Origin: Pseudomonas songnenensis | GTDB taxonomy: Bacteria > Pseudomonadota > Gammaproteobacteria > Pseudomonadales > Pseudomonadaceae | Direction of reading: 5' to 3' | Assembly (NCBI RefSeq): GCF_003696315.1 | Contig: NZ_RFFN01000004.1 | Location: 256,673 to 320,672, forward strand | DNA length: 64,000 bases | Part shown: positions 8,915 through 17,890 of the stretch, piece after piece | Position numbering within the stretch: the first letter of the stretch is position 1 | Layout: each line of letters begins with the position of its first letter | The notes under the pieces: generated by a model | What the model saw: only the letters and a program-made list of their open reading frames with translations | Database searches by the model: none | Told to the model about the DNA's origin: nothing | Translations under genes and position numbers: made by a program

Positions 8915-10294
8915 ATGCGTCATTTATCTAGACTTCTGCTGCTCGCGTTGCTTGTTTTGCCAAGTGTTCTTTTGGCACAGACGAAATCAAGTAGCGATGT
9001 AAGCTATCGTCCGGATGTCACCGTTACCTTACGTACCGACATTGCCGACGGCAAACTGGTTTATGTCAGTGAGTCAGGATTGACACGGGGTCAGGTAAAT
9101 CCCGATTTGCGGGTTCCTGAAGGCGCTGTTGTACAGATCAACCTGATCAATGGTGACGGAGCCGTACACGACATCGCGGTTCCTGAGTTCGAAGCAACCT
9201 CCAGCGAGATTTCGGGCAAGGGTGCAGCGACCTCGATCGTCTTTCGCGCAACGAGAAATGGAACCTTCGAGTACTACTGCACGCTACCGGGCCATAAGGC
9301 GGCCGGGATGGTCGGCAAGCTGGTCGTGGGCGATGGCCCGGAGGCCGTTGTCGAGCAGGGCAAGGATCTTTCCAAGGACCCGACACAGGTAGGCGAGCCG
9401 GTCGGCAGTCGCGAGCCGAAGAGCATCACCCTCGATCTGCGGACCACCGAGGAGGAGGGGCGGCTGAGTGATGGCAGCACCTACAAGTTCTGGACCTTCG
9501 ACGGCACGGTGCCCGGGCCGATGGTGCGCATTCGCGAGGGCGACACCGTCACGTTGAATCTCAGCAACGAGCCTGACAGTGCGCATATTCATTCCATCGA
9601 TCTGCATGCGGTGACCGGACCCGGCGGCGGCGCCGCGGTCACTCAGGTTGCGCCTGGGCAGACCCGTTCGTTCACCTTCAAGGCGTTACAGCCAGGCCTC
9701 TACGTCTATCACTGCGCCACACCGATGGTTGCGCAGCACATCAGCAACGGCATGTATGGGTTGATTCTGGTCGAGCCCGAGGGCGGGCTACCGAAAGTCG
9801 ACCACGAGTTCTATGTGATGCAGGGCGAGCTGTACACGGCAAACCCGAGAGGAGCCCGCGGGCTGCATGAGTTCTCGCTGGACATGCTACTGCGCGAGAC
9901 GCCGCAACATCTGATGTTCAATGGTTCGAAGGACGCTCTCACCAGTATCCATAAGATGGAAGTCAACACCGGTGACAGCGTGCGCATCTTCTTTGGTGTC
10001 GGCGGCCCGAACCTGATTTCCAGCTTCCATGTGATTGGTGAAATCTTCGACAAGGTCTTCGATCAGGGGTCGCTCACCAGCCCGCCACTGACGGATGTGC
10101 AGACGACCCTCGTGCCGGCCGGCGGCGCCACCATGGTCGAGTTCGTCGCGGACTACCCAGGCAAGTACATCCTGGTGGACCACGCCTTGTCGCGCGCAGA
10201 GAAAGGCCTGATGGGTGTGTTGACGGTGAAGGGCGATGCGGACGCTTCGATCTTTTCCAGCCCCGAACCGATTGACCCGCATTCCGGGCACTGA
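8915..10294 (+). CDS. nirK: Copper nitrite reductase with an extra N-terminal cupredoxin domain
   Basis: Periplasmic enzyme reducing nitrite to nitric oxide. It has 459 residues, about 100 more than standard NirK. A signal peptide (1-21) is followed by an added cupredoxin domain (~30-140) with a full type 1 copper set: H85, C122, H127 and M132. The two-domain NirK core follows. There the type 1 ligands are H226, C267, H275 and M280, the type 2 ligands are H231, H266 and H423, and the catalytic pair is D229 and H372. The three-domain plan resembles the Hyphomicrobium enzyme. It heads the nor genes, and a DNR-like box lies upstream. Confidence 0.94.
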   Translation: MRHLSRLLLLALLVLPSVLLAQTKSSSDVSYRPDVTVTLRTDIADGKLVYVSESGLTRGQVNPDLRVPEGAVVQINLINGDGAVHDIAVPEFEATSSEISGKGAATSIVFRATRNGTFEYYCTLPGHKAAGMVGKLVVGDGPEAVVEQGKDLSKDPTQVGEPVGSREPKSITLDLRTTEEEGRLSDGSTYKFWTFDGTVPGPMVRIREGDTVTLNLSNEPDSAHIHSIDLHAVTGPGGGAAVTQVAPGQTRSFTFKALQPGLYVYHCATPMVAQHISNGMYGLILVEPEGGLPKVDHEFYVMQGELYTANPRGARGLHEFSLDMLLRETPQHLMFNGSKDALTSIHKMEVNTGDSVRIFFGVGGPNLISSFHVIGEIFDKVFDQGSLTSPPLTDVQTTLVPAGGATMVEFVADYPGKYILVDHALSRAEKGLMGVLTVKGDADASIFSSPEPIDPHSGH

Positions 10295-10337
10295 GAGCGG
10301 TTTCCCATACTGCAGCTGATGCTGCAAAGGAGAAGGC

Positions 10338-10463
10338 ATGCAGGCTCGAAAGTTATATGGCCCATTGAAGATTCTGAGTGTTGTCGTACTCGCGCTGATG
10401 TTTGGCGCAATGCTCTACGCGTTCACGATGACGCTCATTCACTGGACAGGCATCAATGTCTGA
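10338..10463 (+). CDS. 41-aa single-pass membrane protein between nirK and norC
   Basis: ATG 10338 follows a good Shine-Dalgarno (GGAGAAGG). The reading frame encodes a basic N-terminus (MQARKLYGPLK), one hydrophobic helix of about 20 residues, and a short tail ending TGINV. The stop is 9 bp before the norC start. Tight spacing and the membrane profile suggest a real gene, perhaps a small assembly or accessory subunit of the NO reductase. I recognise no family. Confidence 0.7.
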   Translation: MQARKLYGPLKILSVVVLALMFGAMLYAFTMTLIHWTGINV

Positions 10464-10472
10464 GGGCACGCC

Positions 10473-11315
10473 ATGAACAACCGCCAAGCGAGGCTCTTCG
10501 CGATTGCCGCAACCGGTGTGGCCACGCTCGTGTTCATCGGGCTGACAGTGGACAGTCACCGGCAGTTTCCAAAACTGACCAATGCCGAGAACATCACCGC
10601 GGAGGTCAAACACGGGATGGATGTCTGGCATAAGTACAACTGCATCAACTGCCACACGCTGTTCGGTGAGGGGGCCTACTACGCGCCTGATCTGACCAAG
10701 ATCACCCAGCACCGCGGTGAGCCTTATCTCAAGGCTTATATGCGCGATCCATCGAAGTTCTATGACGAGAAGATCCATCGTCGCCTGATGCCCAAGCAGG
10801 ATCTGGCCGAAGATGAAATCAGCGATCTGATCGCTTTTCTCGACTGGGTGAGCAAAGTCGATAACCAGGGCTGGCCACCTCGACCGATCCTGGTCACCGG
10901 TAGCTTCGTTCCGGGTGCCGACACTGGTGGTGGGCAGCGTGACGACCTGCCGGCGGGCGCGCGCCCGGTGGATGCTGACGATGACGAGCGTGCGTTGGGC
11001 GAGCAGGTGTTTCGCTCTGCCGTGCCTGCGTGCAACGCCTGCCACTCCATCGCGCCCGGGGCCAACATGGCAGGACCGACGCTGGCAGGGCTTGCCACCC
11101 GTGCGGCGGAGATCGTGGCATCTCCCGACTACCAGGGCCAGGCCAGCGATGCTCGCGGCTATATTCGCGAGTCCATCGTGGACCCTAGTGCGCACATCAT
11201 TCCCGGCGCTATGTACTCAGCCGACGGCACGTCATTCATGCCAACGGGTTATGACAAGAGCCTGACGGACGAGCAGATCGATCAGCTGACGGCCTATCTC
11301 GAAACACTCAAGTGA
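10473..11315 (+). CDS. norC: Nitric oxide reductase cytochrome c subunit with two heme domains
   Basis: Membrane-anchored electron-entry subunit of cytochrome c-dependent NO reductase. An N-terminal helix (~8-26) precedes the NorC domain with heme motif C57-I-N-C60-H61 and a probable axial Met106. Ordinary NorC ends near residue 150. This one continues through a Pro/Gly/Asp linker (~140-172) into a second c-type domain with C187-N-A-C190-H191 and a probable Met256 ligand (SFMPTGY). Total length is 280. The extra heme would extend the electron path from periplasmic donors. It sits upstream of norB with its own ribosome-binding site. Confidence 0.92.
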   Translation: MNNRQARLFAIAATGVATLVFIGLTVDSHRQFPKLTNAENITAEVKHGMDVWHKYNCINCHTLFGEGAYYAPDLTKITQHRGEPYLKAYMRDPSKFYDEKIHRRLMPKQDLAEDEISDLIAFLDWVSKVDNQGWPPRPILVTGSFVPGADTGGGQRDDLPAGARPVDADDDERALGEQVFRSAVPACNACHSIAPGANMAGPTLAGLATRAAEIVASPDYQGQASDARGYIRESIVDPSAHIIPGAMYSADGTSFMPTGYDKSLTDEQIDQLTAYLETLK

Positions 11316-11374
11316 CACGCGTACGGCCAAGCCTAATTCGGCCCGACCCACGTTCGCTTTAAGGGGAAACTACG

Positions 11375-12742
11375 ATGCGCTATCAGTCCCAATCGGTCGC
11401 CTACTGGTACTTCGCCGTCGCGATGGTGCTGTTCGGCCTGCAGCTGGTGTTCGGCCTGCTGTCGGCGACCAAATACATCGGGCCGGACCCGCTGCTGTAC
11501 ATCCTGCCGTTCGACGTGACCAAGGTGATCCACACCAACCTGCTGATCGTATGGGTGCTGACCGGCTTCATGGGCGCGACCTACTGGATGATTCCCGAGG
11601 AGTCCCGCGCTGAGCTGCACAGTACCAAGCTCGCCTATGTGCAGTTGGTGCTTTGGACGCTGATGGGTGTTACGGCCATCATCGGCTACCTGTTCCGCTA
11701 TGGCACCGGCAACAAGCTGCTCGAACAGCCGCTGCCGCACAAGATCGTCATCGTCATCTGCATGCTGATTTTCCTCTACAACATCGGCATGACGATCCGA
11801 AAATCGGGGCGCTTCACCACGACCGAGGCGGTGCTGATGATCGGCTTCGTCAGTGCTGCGCTTCTGTATCTGCCGGCATTGCTGCACTACGAGAACTACA
11901 CGGTTTCGATCTTCTACCGCTGGTGGACGATTCACCTCTGGGTGGAAGGCGTATGGATGATGATCATGGGCGGCTTCCTGGCCTACCTGCTGATCCGCTT
12001 GTCCGGTGCGGATCGGGAAGTCATGGAGAAGTGGCTGTATGTGATTGTCGGCCTGGTGTTTATTGCCGGCATCCTCGGCACCGCACACCACTATTACTGG
12101 GTCGGCGTACCGACCTACTGGCTGCCGATCGGTGGATTCTTCAGCGCGCTGGAGCCGCTCGCACTCGTCGGCATGGCCGCCTATGCCTACGGCGCCATGC
12201 GTCGCTCGGGGCTGGCGCACCCGAATACACTGGCGCTGCACTGGACGATCGGCAGCGCGCTGTTCTCCCTGTTCGGCGCCGGCCTGCTGGGCCTTGCGCA
12301 CACCTGGCCGAGCGTCAACAAATGGACCCACGGCACCTTGATCACCGCCATGCACGGCCATGCGGCGTTCTATGGGGCCTACGCGATGATTGTCATGGCG
12401 ATGATCACTTATGCCTTGCCATCGCTGACTGCCGGGCGTCGGGAACAGGGCACTGCGCTAGGCTACTGGGCGTTCTGGCTGCAGATCACCGGCATGTTCG
12501 GCATGACGCTGTCGTTCGCCACGGCAGGTATCGCACAGGTCTATCTGGAGCGGATCATGGGCATGGGCTATCTGGATGCACAGCTCAAGATCCAGATCCA
12601 TTTCGTGATGCTCATCGCCACCGCCTCGCTGTTCACCGTGGGCGTTGCACTGTTTATCTACGACTTCTTCCGCTACACGCCACGCTTCGTCCTGAACGAT
12701 ACGGAGCCTGTGCTGACAGAGACGGAGGTGCGCCCGACGTGA
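11375..12742 (+). CDS. norB: Nitric oxide reductase catalytic subunit
   Basis: A twelve-helix integral membrane protein of the heme-copper oxidase superfamily that couples two NO to N2O. It has 455 residues. Visible ligands are H53 and H329 (heme b), H327 (heme b3), and H187, H238, H239 and E191 (non-heme iron). The second glutamate of the usual WVEGVWE motif is methionine here (M195), an uncommon change near the active site. The stop overlaps the GTG start of norQ by 4 bp. Confidence 0.93.
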   Translation: MRYQSQSVAYWYFAVAMVLFGLQLVFGLLSATKYIGPDPLLYILPFDVTKVIHTNLLIVWVLTGFMGATYWMIPEESRAELHSTKLAYVQLVLWTLMGVTAIIGYLFRYGTGNKLLEQPLPHKIVIVICMLIFLYNIGMTIRKSGRFTTTEAVLMIGFVSAALLYLPALLHYENYTVSIFYRWWTIHLWVEGVWMMIMGGFLAYLLIRLSGADREVMEKWLYVIVGLVFIAGILGTAHHYYWVGVPTYWLPIGGFFSALEPLALVGMAAYAYGAMRRSGLAHPNTLALHWTIGSALFSLFGAGLLGLAHTWPSVNKWTHGTLITAMHGHAAFYGAYAMIVMAMITYALPSLTAGRREQGTALGYWAFWLQITGMFGMTLSFATAGIAQVYLERIMGMGYLDAQLKIQIHFVMLIATASLFTVGVALFIYDFFRYTPRFVLNDTEPVLTETEVRPT

Positions 12743-13554
12743 CGGTGCCCGAATACCCGCCATCGGCGCAGGCAAGCGAGGAGGCGCCGTTCTACGTTGC
12801 GAGCGGTAATGAGGTCGCGATGTTCGAGCGCTGCCATGCGCGCGGCCTGGCGGTCATGCTCAAAGGGCCGACCGGCTGCGGTAAGACCCGCTTCGTCGAG
12901 CATATGGCCTGGAAGCTGGGGCGACCGCTGATCACGGTGGCCTGCCACGATGATCTGTCTGCCAGCGATCTGATCGGGCGCTTCCTCATTCGCCATGACG
13001 GCACCGTCTGGCAGGACGGTCCTCTGACCCGGGCTGTACGTGAGGGAGCCATCTGCTATCTGGATGAAGTTGTCGAAGCGCGGCAGGACACGGTGGTCGT
13101 TCTGCACGCTTTGACCGATCACCGGCGCCTGTTACCGATCGACAAGACCGGTGAGTTGCTGATGGCATCACCAGGCTTTCAGTTGGTGATCTCCTACAAC
13201 CCGGGCTACCAGCGCATGCTCAAGGACCTCAAGCCAAGCACGCGTCAGCGTTTCGTGGCCATGGATCTGGATTTCCCGGGCGAAGAGGAGGAGGCGAGGA
13301 TCGTCCAGCGCGAAAGTGGTGTCGATGCACCGACCGCGCGCGCCCTGGTCACGCTGGCGCGCAGGCTGCGAGCGCTGCGTGACCGCGGCTTGGCCGAGGT
13401 GCCCAGCACCCGCCTGCTGATCGCCGCAGGCGCACTTTGCGCCGATGGCATAGCAGTTCGGGAAGCTTGCCTGGCGGCAATCGTCTCGCCCCTTTCGGAC
13501 GACGAAGCGCTGGTCGGGGCGATGCGCGATCTGGTCGACGGAACCTTCATCTAG
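12739..13554 (+). CDS. norQ: MoxR-type AAA+ ATPase for NO reductase maturation
   Basis: A 271-residue cytosolic AAA+ protein. Walker A is GPTGCGKT at 43-50 and Walker B lies in AICYLDEV. The conserved STRQRFVAMD arginine region follows. With NorD it inserts the non-heme iron of NorB. I chose the GTG at 12739, which overlaps the norB stop (GTGA); the frame runs open far upstream, but inside norB in another frame. NorD begins 3 bp after the stop, showing a coupled pair. Confidence 0.9.
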   Translation: MTVPEYPPSAQASEEAPFYVASGNEVAMFERCHARGLAVMLKGPTGCGKTRFVEHMAWKLGRPLITVACHDDLSASDLIGRFLIRHDGTVWQDGPLTRAVREGAICYLDEVVEARQDTVVVLHALTDHRRLLPIDKTGELLMASPGFQLVISYNPGYQRMLKDLKPSTRQRFVAMDLDFPGEEEEARIVQRESGVDAPTARALVTLARRLRALRDRGLAEVPSTRLLIAAGALCADGIAVREACLAAIVSPLSDDEALVGAMRDLVDGTFI

Positions 13555-13557
13555 ACC

Positions 13558-15576
13558 ATGGCCGAAGCCGAAGAAGTTCTTACCGACGCTGCGCGGCATG
13601 CGACGGTCTTCGCCCAACGCCTTTGGCGCCGCTACAGCCCAGCGCCGGACGCACCGGCAAGTCTGCCCCTTAGCGACGTGGCTGAGCGCCTGGAGTTGCT
13701 ACTGGCGGCAGTGTTCGGCAACAGCTATCGGCTGCGTATCGCCCAGCCGCCGGCACGACCGACCTTGCTGGCCGACTGGTTCGGCCGAAGTCCCAGGCCG
13801 CAGCGACTCGCGGCAGTGCCGGCAACCGATGGCGCGAGTATCTGGCTGCCGCGCACGCTGGATGTCCCTGATCGCGCACTTGCGTCCACTCTCTACAAAG
13901 TGATGGCCTTGCAGCAGGCCATGCGTATTCGCCGGGGCTGTGCACTGCCCCAGTGGCGCAGTCTGCCGCCACTGGCTGGGGCGCTGTACCACTTGCTGGA
14001 AGCCCATGCGGCCGAGCGCGAGTTGCTGGAGGAAATGCCAGGGCTTGCCGACTCGGCGCAGGTATTGCGGGCCTGCGCACTCGCGCGTCGTCCACCGCTG
14101 AGTGCATTCGGTTCGGCACGGCGGCCTTTGGAGGCTCGCGTGCGTGCGCTGTTGGTGGGCGAAGCGGATGGTTTTCCGCAATCGCCTACGCCAGAAACCT
14201 CGTGCAAGTGGGCGACTCGATTGGTGGCCGAATGGGCGTTGGAACCTGCTTCTGGAGGACGCGTCGGCCAGGAGCCGCTGTTCGCGGACTGGTGGACCGG
14301 AACGTTGCTGGCTCCTGCGATGCGCCAGCAGCATACGGTCGCTGCCCAGGCTTCACTCGACCCCACTCAGCCGGCGCCGCAGAGCGTGCGGCTCGAACGG
14401 CGACCCGATATTCGTCAGGCCCGCCCCGATGAGGACGAATCGGAGGAAAGCGGGCCACTGATGATCCAGCTGGACGAGCCCCATCCCCATGCGGAAGACC
14501 CGATGGGCTTGCAGCGGCCCATCGATCGGGACGATGCGGATGCCGAGCTGTTCGGTGAAATGCTCGCCGATCTTCCTCAGGCGCGCCTGGTGGCTTCGCC
14601 GGGGCGACCCAAGGAGGTGCTGCTGGCTGATGATCCTCCGGATGCTTCGGCTACCGTGCTTGCGCCCGGCATTTCGGCTGCGCAGCGAGGGATTGCCTAT
14701 CCGGAATGGGACTACCGCACGCAGCATTACCGCGAGCAGAACGCCCTCGTTCAGGTACGCGCGGCTTCGCCGGGTAATCCAGCCTGGGTAGCGGAAACGC
14801 TCGAGTCCCATCGAGGATTGCTCGAGGGGATTCGTCGCCGTTTCGAATTGCTGCGCACCCATCGGGCCTGGTTGCGCGGTCAGGTCGATGGAGACGAGCT
14901 GGATCTGGATGCCTATGTCGATGCACTGGCGAATCTGCGGGCGGGTAGCGGGCTGACCGACCGTCTGTACCGCAGGCAACGTTGTGCGGAGCGGAACCTG
15001 GCCATCCTGCTGCTCATCGATGTCAGCGGGTCGACGGACAGCTGGATTTCCCAGGGACGACGCGTGATAGATGTCGAGCGCGAAGCCCTGTTGCTGGTGA
15101 GCATCGCGCTGCAGAGCCTGGCTGCGCCCTACGCGATCCAGGCATTTTCAGGGCAGGGCAGGGAAGCGGTGGCGGTCCGCGATATCAAGACCTTCGAGGA
15201 GGCTTATGGCCAGGAGGTGGCGCTACGCATCGCCTCCCTGGAGCCGGAGCATTACACCCGCTGCGGTGCGGCTATCCGTCATGCGAGTGCCAACCTCATG
15301 CGCCAACCGGCGACCCGTCGGCTGCTGCTGGTGTTGTCCGATGGCAAGCCCAGCGACAACGATGACTATGAAGGCCGATACGGCGTCGAGGACACTCGCC
15401 AGGCGGTTCTGGAAGCTGCGCTGCAAGGCATATCGCCGTTCTGTCTGACCATCGACCGGCAGGCTAGCGCCTACCTGCCGCGGATATTCGGCGCGACCCG
15501 CTATGCGCTGTTGCCGCGTCCGGATCTACTGCCTACGGTGCTGCTCGATTGGATGAAGCGGTTGGTGCAGGGTTAG
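13558..15576 (+). CDS. norD: NorD-type von Willebrand factor A protein
   Basis: A partner of NorQ in NO reductase activation, 672 residues. The N-terminal two thirds are helical and charged, with an acidic patch (DEDESEESG). The C-terminal vWA domain has the MIDAS motif D488-V-S-G-S-T and a later LVLSDGKPSD loop, which bind a divalent metal. It is the last gene of the nirK-nor block; the next gene, tig, belongs to a separate core region. Confidence 0.9.
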   Translation: MAEAEEVLTDAARHATVFAQRLWRRYSPAPDAPASLPLSDVAERLELLLAAVFGNSYRLRIAQPPARPTLLADWFGRSPRPQRLAAVPATDGASIWLPRTLDVPDRALASTLYKVMALQQAMRIRRGCALPQWRSLPPLAGALYHLLEAHAAERELLEEMPGLADSAQVLRACALARRPPLSAFGSARRPLEARVRALLVGEADGFPQSPTPETSCKWATRLVAEWALEPASGGRVGQEPLFADWWTGTLLAPAMRQQHTVAAQASLDPTQPAPQSVRLERRPDIRQARPDEDESEESGPLMIQLDEPHPHAEDPMGLQRPIDRDDADAELFGEMLADLPQARLVASPGRPKEVLLADDPPDASATVLAPGISAAQRGIAYPEWDYRTQHYREQNALVQVRAASPGNPAWVAETLESHRGLLEGIRRRFELLRTHRAWLRGQVDGDELDLDAYVDALANLRAGSGLTDRLYRRQRCAERNLAILLLIDVSGSTDSWISQGRRVIDVEREALLLVSIALQSLAAPYAIQAFSGQGREAVAVRDIKTFEEAYGQEVALRIASLEPEHYTRCGAAIRHASANLMRQPATRRLLLVLSDGKPSDNDDYEGRYGVEDTRQAVLEAALQGISPFCLTIDRQASAYLPRIFGATRYALLPRPDLLPTVLLDWMKRLVQG

Positions 15577-15754
15577 TTATCGGCTGCACGTCCGTGGTTT
15601 TCGACCAGGCTGTCGCAAGCAATGATTCTCCGCGCGCGGTTCGGCTTTTGCTCGGCGTGACAGGCAGGGTGACTTATGTCAACCGAGCCACTAGAATGCT
15701 TGCCCATTCTGGGGCCGGAACGCCCGGCTTATGTCTGTGCAACGAGGAAAATCC

Positions 15755-17065
15755 ATGCAAGTTTCTGTTGAAAGCACCTCCGCTCTTGAGCGCCGCATGA
15801 CCATCGGCGTGCCGGTCGAGCGCATCGAGACCGAAGTCAACAAGCGTCTGCAACAGACCGCCAGCCGTGCCAAGATCCCTGGTTTCCGTCCCGGCAAAGT
15901 GCCGATGAGCGTTATCCGCCAGCGCTATGAAGAAGCTGCTCGCCAGGAAGCGCTGGGCGACCTGATCCAGTCGACTTTCTACGAAGCCGTTGTCGCCGAG
16001 AAGCTGAATCCGGCCGGTGCGCCGTCCGTCGAGCCGAAAGTGTTCGAAAAGGGCAAGGACCTCGAGTATGTCGCGACTTTCGAAGTGTTCCCTGAGTTTG
16101 AAGTAGCTGGTTTCGAGGCTATCGAGATCGAGCGCCTGCAGGCTGAAGTGGCCGAAAGCGATGTCGATAACATGCTGGAAATCCTGCGCAAGCAGAACAC
16201 CCGTTTCGAGAACGTCGAGCGTGCCGCTGAGAATGGCGATCAGCTGACCATCGACTTCGTTGGCAAGATTGACGGCGAAGCCTTCGCCGGCGGCTCCGCC
16301 AAGGGTACTCAGCTGGTGCTGGGCTCGGGTCGCATGATCCCTGGCTTTGAAGACGCGCTGGTTGGCGCCAAGGCTGGTGAAGAGCGTGTGATCAATCCGA
16401 TTTTCCCGGAGGATTACCAGAATCTCGATCTGGCCGGCAAAACCGCCGAGTTCACCGTCACCGTGAACGCCGTGGCCGCTCCGCAGCTGCCTGAGCTCAA
16501 TGACGAGTTCTTCGCCCAGTTCGGCGTGCAGGAAGGCGGCGTTGAAGGCTTCCGCGCTGAAGTGAAGAAAAACATGGAGCGCGAACTGCGCCAGGCCATC
16601 AAGACCAAGGTGAAGAACCAGGTTATGGAAGGGCTGGTAGCTGGCAATCCGATCGAGGTGCCCAAGGCACTGATCGACAATGAAGTGAACCGTCTGCGCG
16701 TCCAGGCTGTTCAGCAGTTCGGCGGCAATATCAAGCCTGATCAGTTGCCCGCTGAACTCTTCCAGGAGCAGGCCAAGCGCCGCGTCGTACTTGGCCTGAT
16801 CGTTGCTGAAGTGGTCAAGCAGAAAGAACTGAAGCCTGATGAGGCTCGTGTTCGCGAGCTGATCGAGGAAATGGCGTCGGCTTATCAGGAGCCCGAGCAG
16901 GTGGTTGCCTGGTACTACAAGAACGCCGAACAGTTGAACGAAGTCCGTTCGGTTGTGCTCGAAGAACAAGTTGTAGATACTGTTCTGCAGCAGGCCAAGG
17001 TGACTGACAAGTCGGTCTCCTACGAAGAAGCTGTCAAGCCTGCGGAAGCCCCGCAAGCTGCCTGA
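15755..17065 (+). CDS. tig: Trigger factor, ribosome-bound chaperone
   Basis: Binds nascent chains at the ribosome exit tunnel and has FKBP-type prolyl isomerase activity. It has 436 residues. The N-terminal ribosome-binding signature GFRPGKVP is near residues 44-51, the FKBP domain ([14 protein letters not shown]) starts near 160, and the helical arm domain follows. I chose ATG 15755, preceded by GAGGAA, over an upstream in-frame ATG at 15731. It opens the tig-clpP-clpX-lon-hupB-ppiD block conserved in pseudomonads. Confidence 0.96.
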   Translation: MQVSVESTSALERRMTIGVPVERIETEVNKRLQQTASRAKIPGFRPGKVPMSVIRQRYEEAARQEALGDLIQSTFYEAVVAEKLNPAGAPSVEPKVFEKGKDLEYVATFEVFPEFEVAGFEAIEIERLQAEVAESDVDNMLEILRKQNTRFENVERAAENGDQLTIDFVGKIDGEAFAGGSAKGTQLVLGSGRMIPGFEDALVGAKAGEERVINPIFPEDYQNLDLAGKTAEFTVTVNAVAAPQLPELNDEFFAQFGVQEGGVEGFRAEVKKNMERELRQAIKTKVKNQVMEGLVAGNPIEVPKALIDNEVNRLRVQAVQQFGGNIKPDQLPAELFQEQAKRRVVLGLIVAEVVKQKELKPDEARVRELIEEMASAYQEPEQVVAWYYKNAEQLNEVRSVVLEEQVVDTVLQQAKVTDKSVSYEEAVKPAEAPQAA

Positions 17066-17090
17066 GTTCTTCACACATTCGAGTGCACAA

Positions 17091-17124
17091 ACATAAGCCA
17101 GCCTCGTGCTGGCTTATGTCTTTT
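17091..17124 (+). terminator. Terminator after tig
   Basis: A perfect 12-bp stem ACATAAGCCAGC / GCTGGCTTATGT with a short loop, followed by CTTTT. Confidence 0.85.
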
Positions 17125-17154
17125 ACGGCATGACATAGGGAGTATCGTTGGAAC

Positions 17155-17793
17155 ATGTCCCGCAATCCTTTTATGCAAGTTCCGGACATTCAGGCTGCCG
17201 GCGGCCTGGTCCCGATGGTGATCGAGCAATCCGCACGCGGTGAGCGCGCCTATGACATCTATTCGCGCCTCCTGAAAGAGCGGGTGATCTTCATGGTCGG
17301 CCAGGTCGAAGACTACATGGCCAACCTGATCGTCGCGCAGATGCTGTTCCTCGAGGCTGAAAACCCCGAGAAGGACATTCACCTCTACATTAATTCACCG
17401 GGTGGCTCGGTGACTGCCGGGATGTCGATCTATGACACCATGCAGTTCATCAAGCCGGACGTGTCGACCATCTGTATCGGCCAGGCGTGCTCCATGGGTG
17501 CCCTGCTGCTGACAGGCGGTACTGCTGGTAAGCGTTACTGCCTGCCGCATTCGCGCATGATGATCCACCAGCCATTGGGTGGCTTCCAGGGCCAGGCTTC
17601 GGATATCGAGATTCACGCACGTGAAATCCTGACCATCCGTGAGCGCCTGAACAAGGTTCTGGCTCACCATACCGGCCAGCCTATGGATGTGATTGCCCGC
17701 GACACCGACCGCGACAACTTCATGAGCGGTGAGGACGCCGTCAAGTACGGCTTGATCGACCAGGTTCTGACCCAGCGTCAGCTCGCCGTCTGA
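17155..17793 (+). CDS. clpP: ATP-dependent Clp protease proteolytic subunit
   Basis: A serine peptidase that forms a tetradecameric barrel and degrades proteins fed by ClpX or ClpA. It has 212 residues including a short propeptide. The catalytic triad reads S113 (GQACSMGA), H138 (MMIHQP) and D187. It lies between tig and clpX in the usual order. The C-terminus RQLAV is of normal length. Confidence 0.96.
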   Translation: MSRNPFMQVPDIQAAGGLVPMVIEQSARGERAYDIYSRLLKERVIFMVGQVEDYMANLIVAQMLFLEAENPEKDIHLYINSPGGSVTAGMSIYDTMQFIKPDVSTICIGQACSMGALLLTGGTAGKRYCLPHSRMMIHQPLGGFQGQASDIEIHAREILTIRERLNKVLAHHTGQPMDVIARDTDRDNFMSGEDAVKYGLIDQVLTQRQLAV

Positions 17794-17822
17794 TCCCTGC
17801 AGCCTGCGATATGTGGCTGTGC

Positions 17823-17844
17823 CGTGGGCTTGAAAAAGCCCACG
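17823..17844 (+). other. GAAA-tetraloop hairpin between clpP and clpX
   Basis: CGTGGGCTT and AAGCCCACG pair perfectly around a GAAA loop. No T-run follows (ATTGCC), so it is more likely an mRNA-stability or partial attenuation element between clpP and clpX than a full terminator. Confidence 0.6.
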
Positions 17845-17890
17845 ATTGCCTTCATCTTGTGTTTCAAGCCTTCCCGATTGGATCGATCGA

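Noticed and set aside
11653-12738. In-frame upstream extension of norQ through norB
   Set aside because: The region encodes NorB in another frame with all metal ligands; NorQ homology begins only at about 12739.
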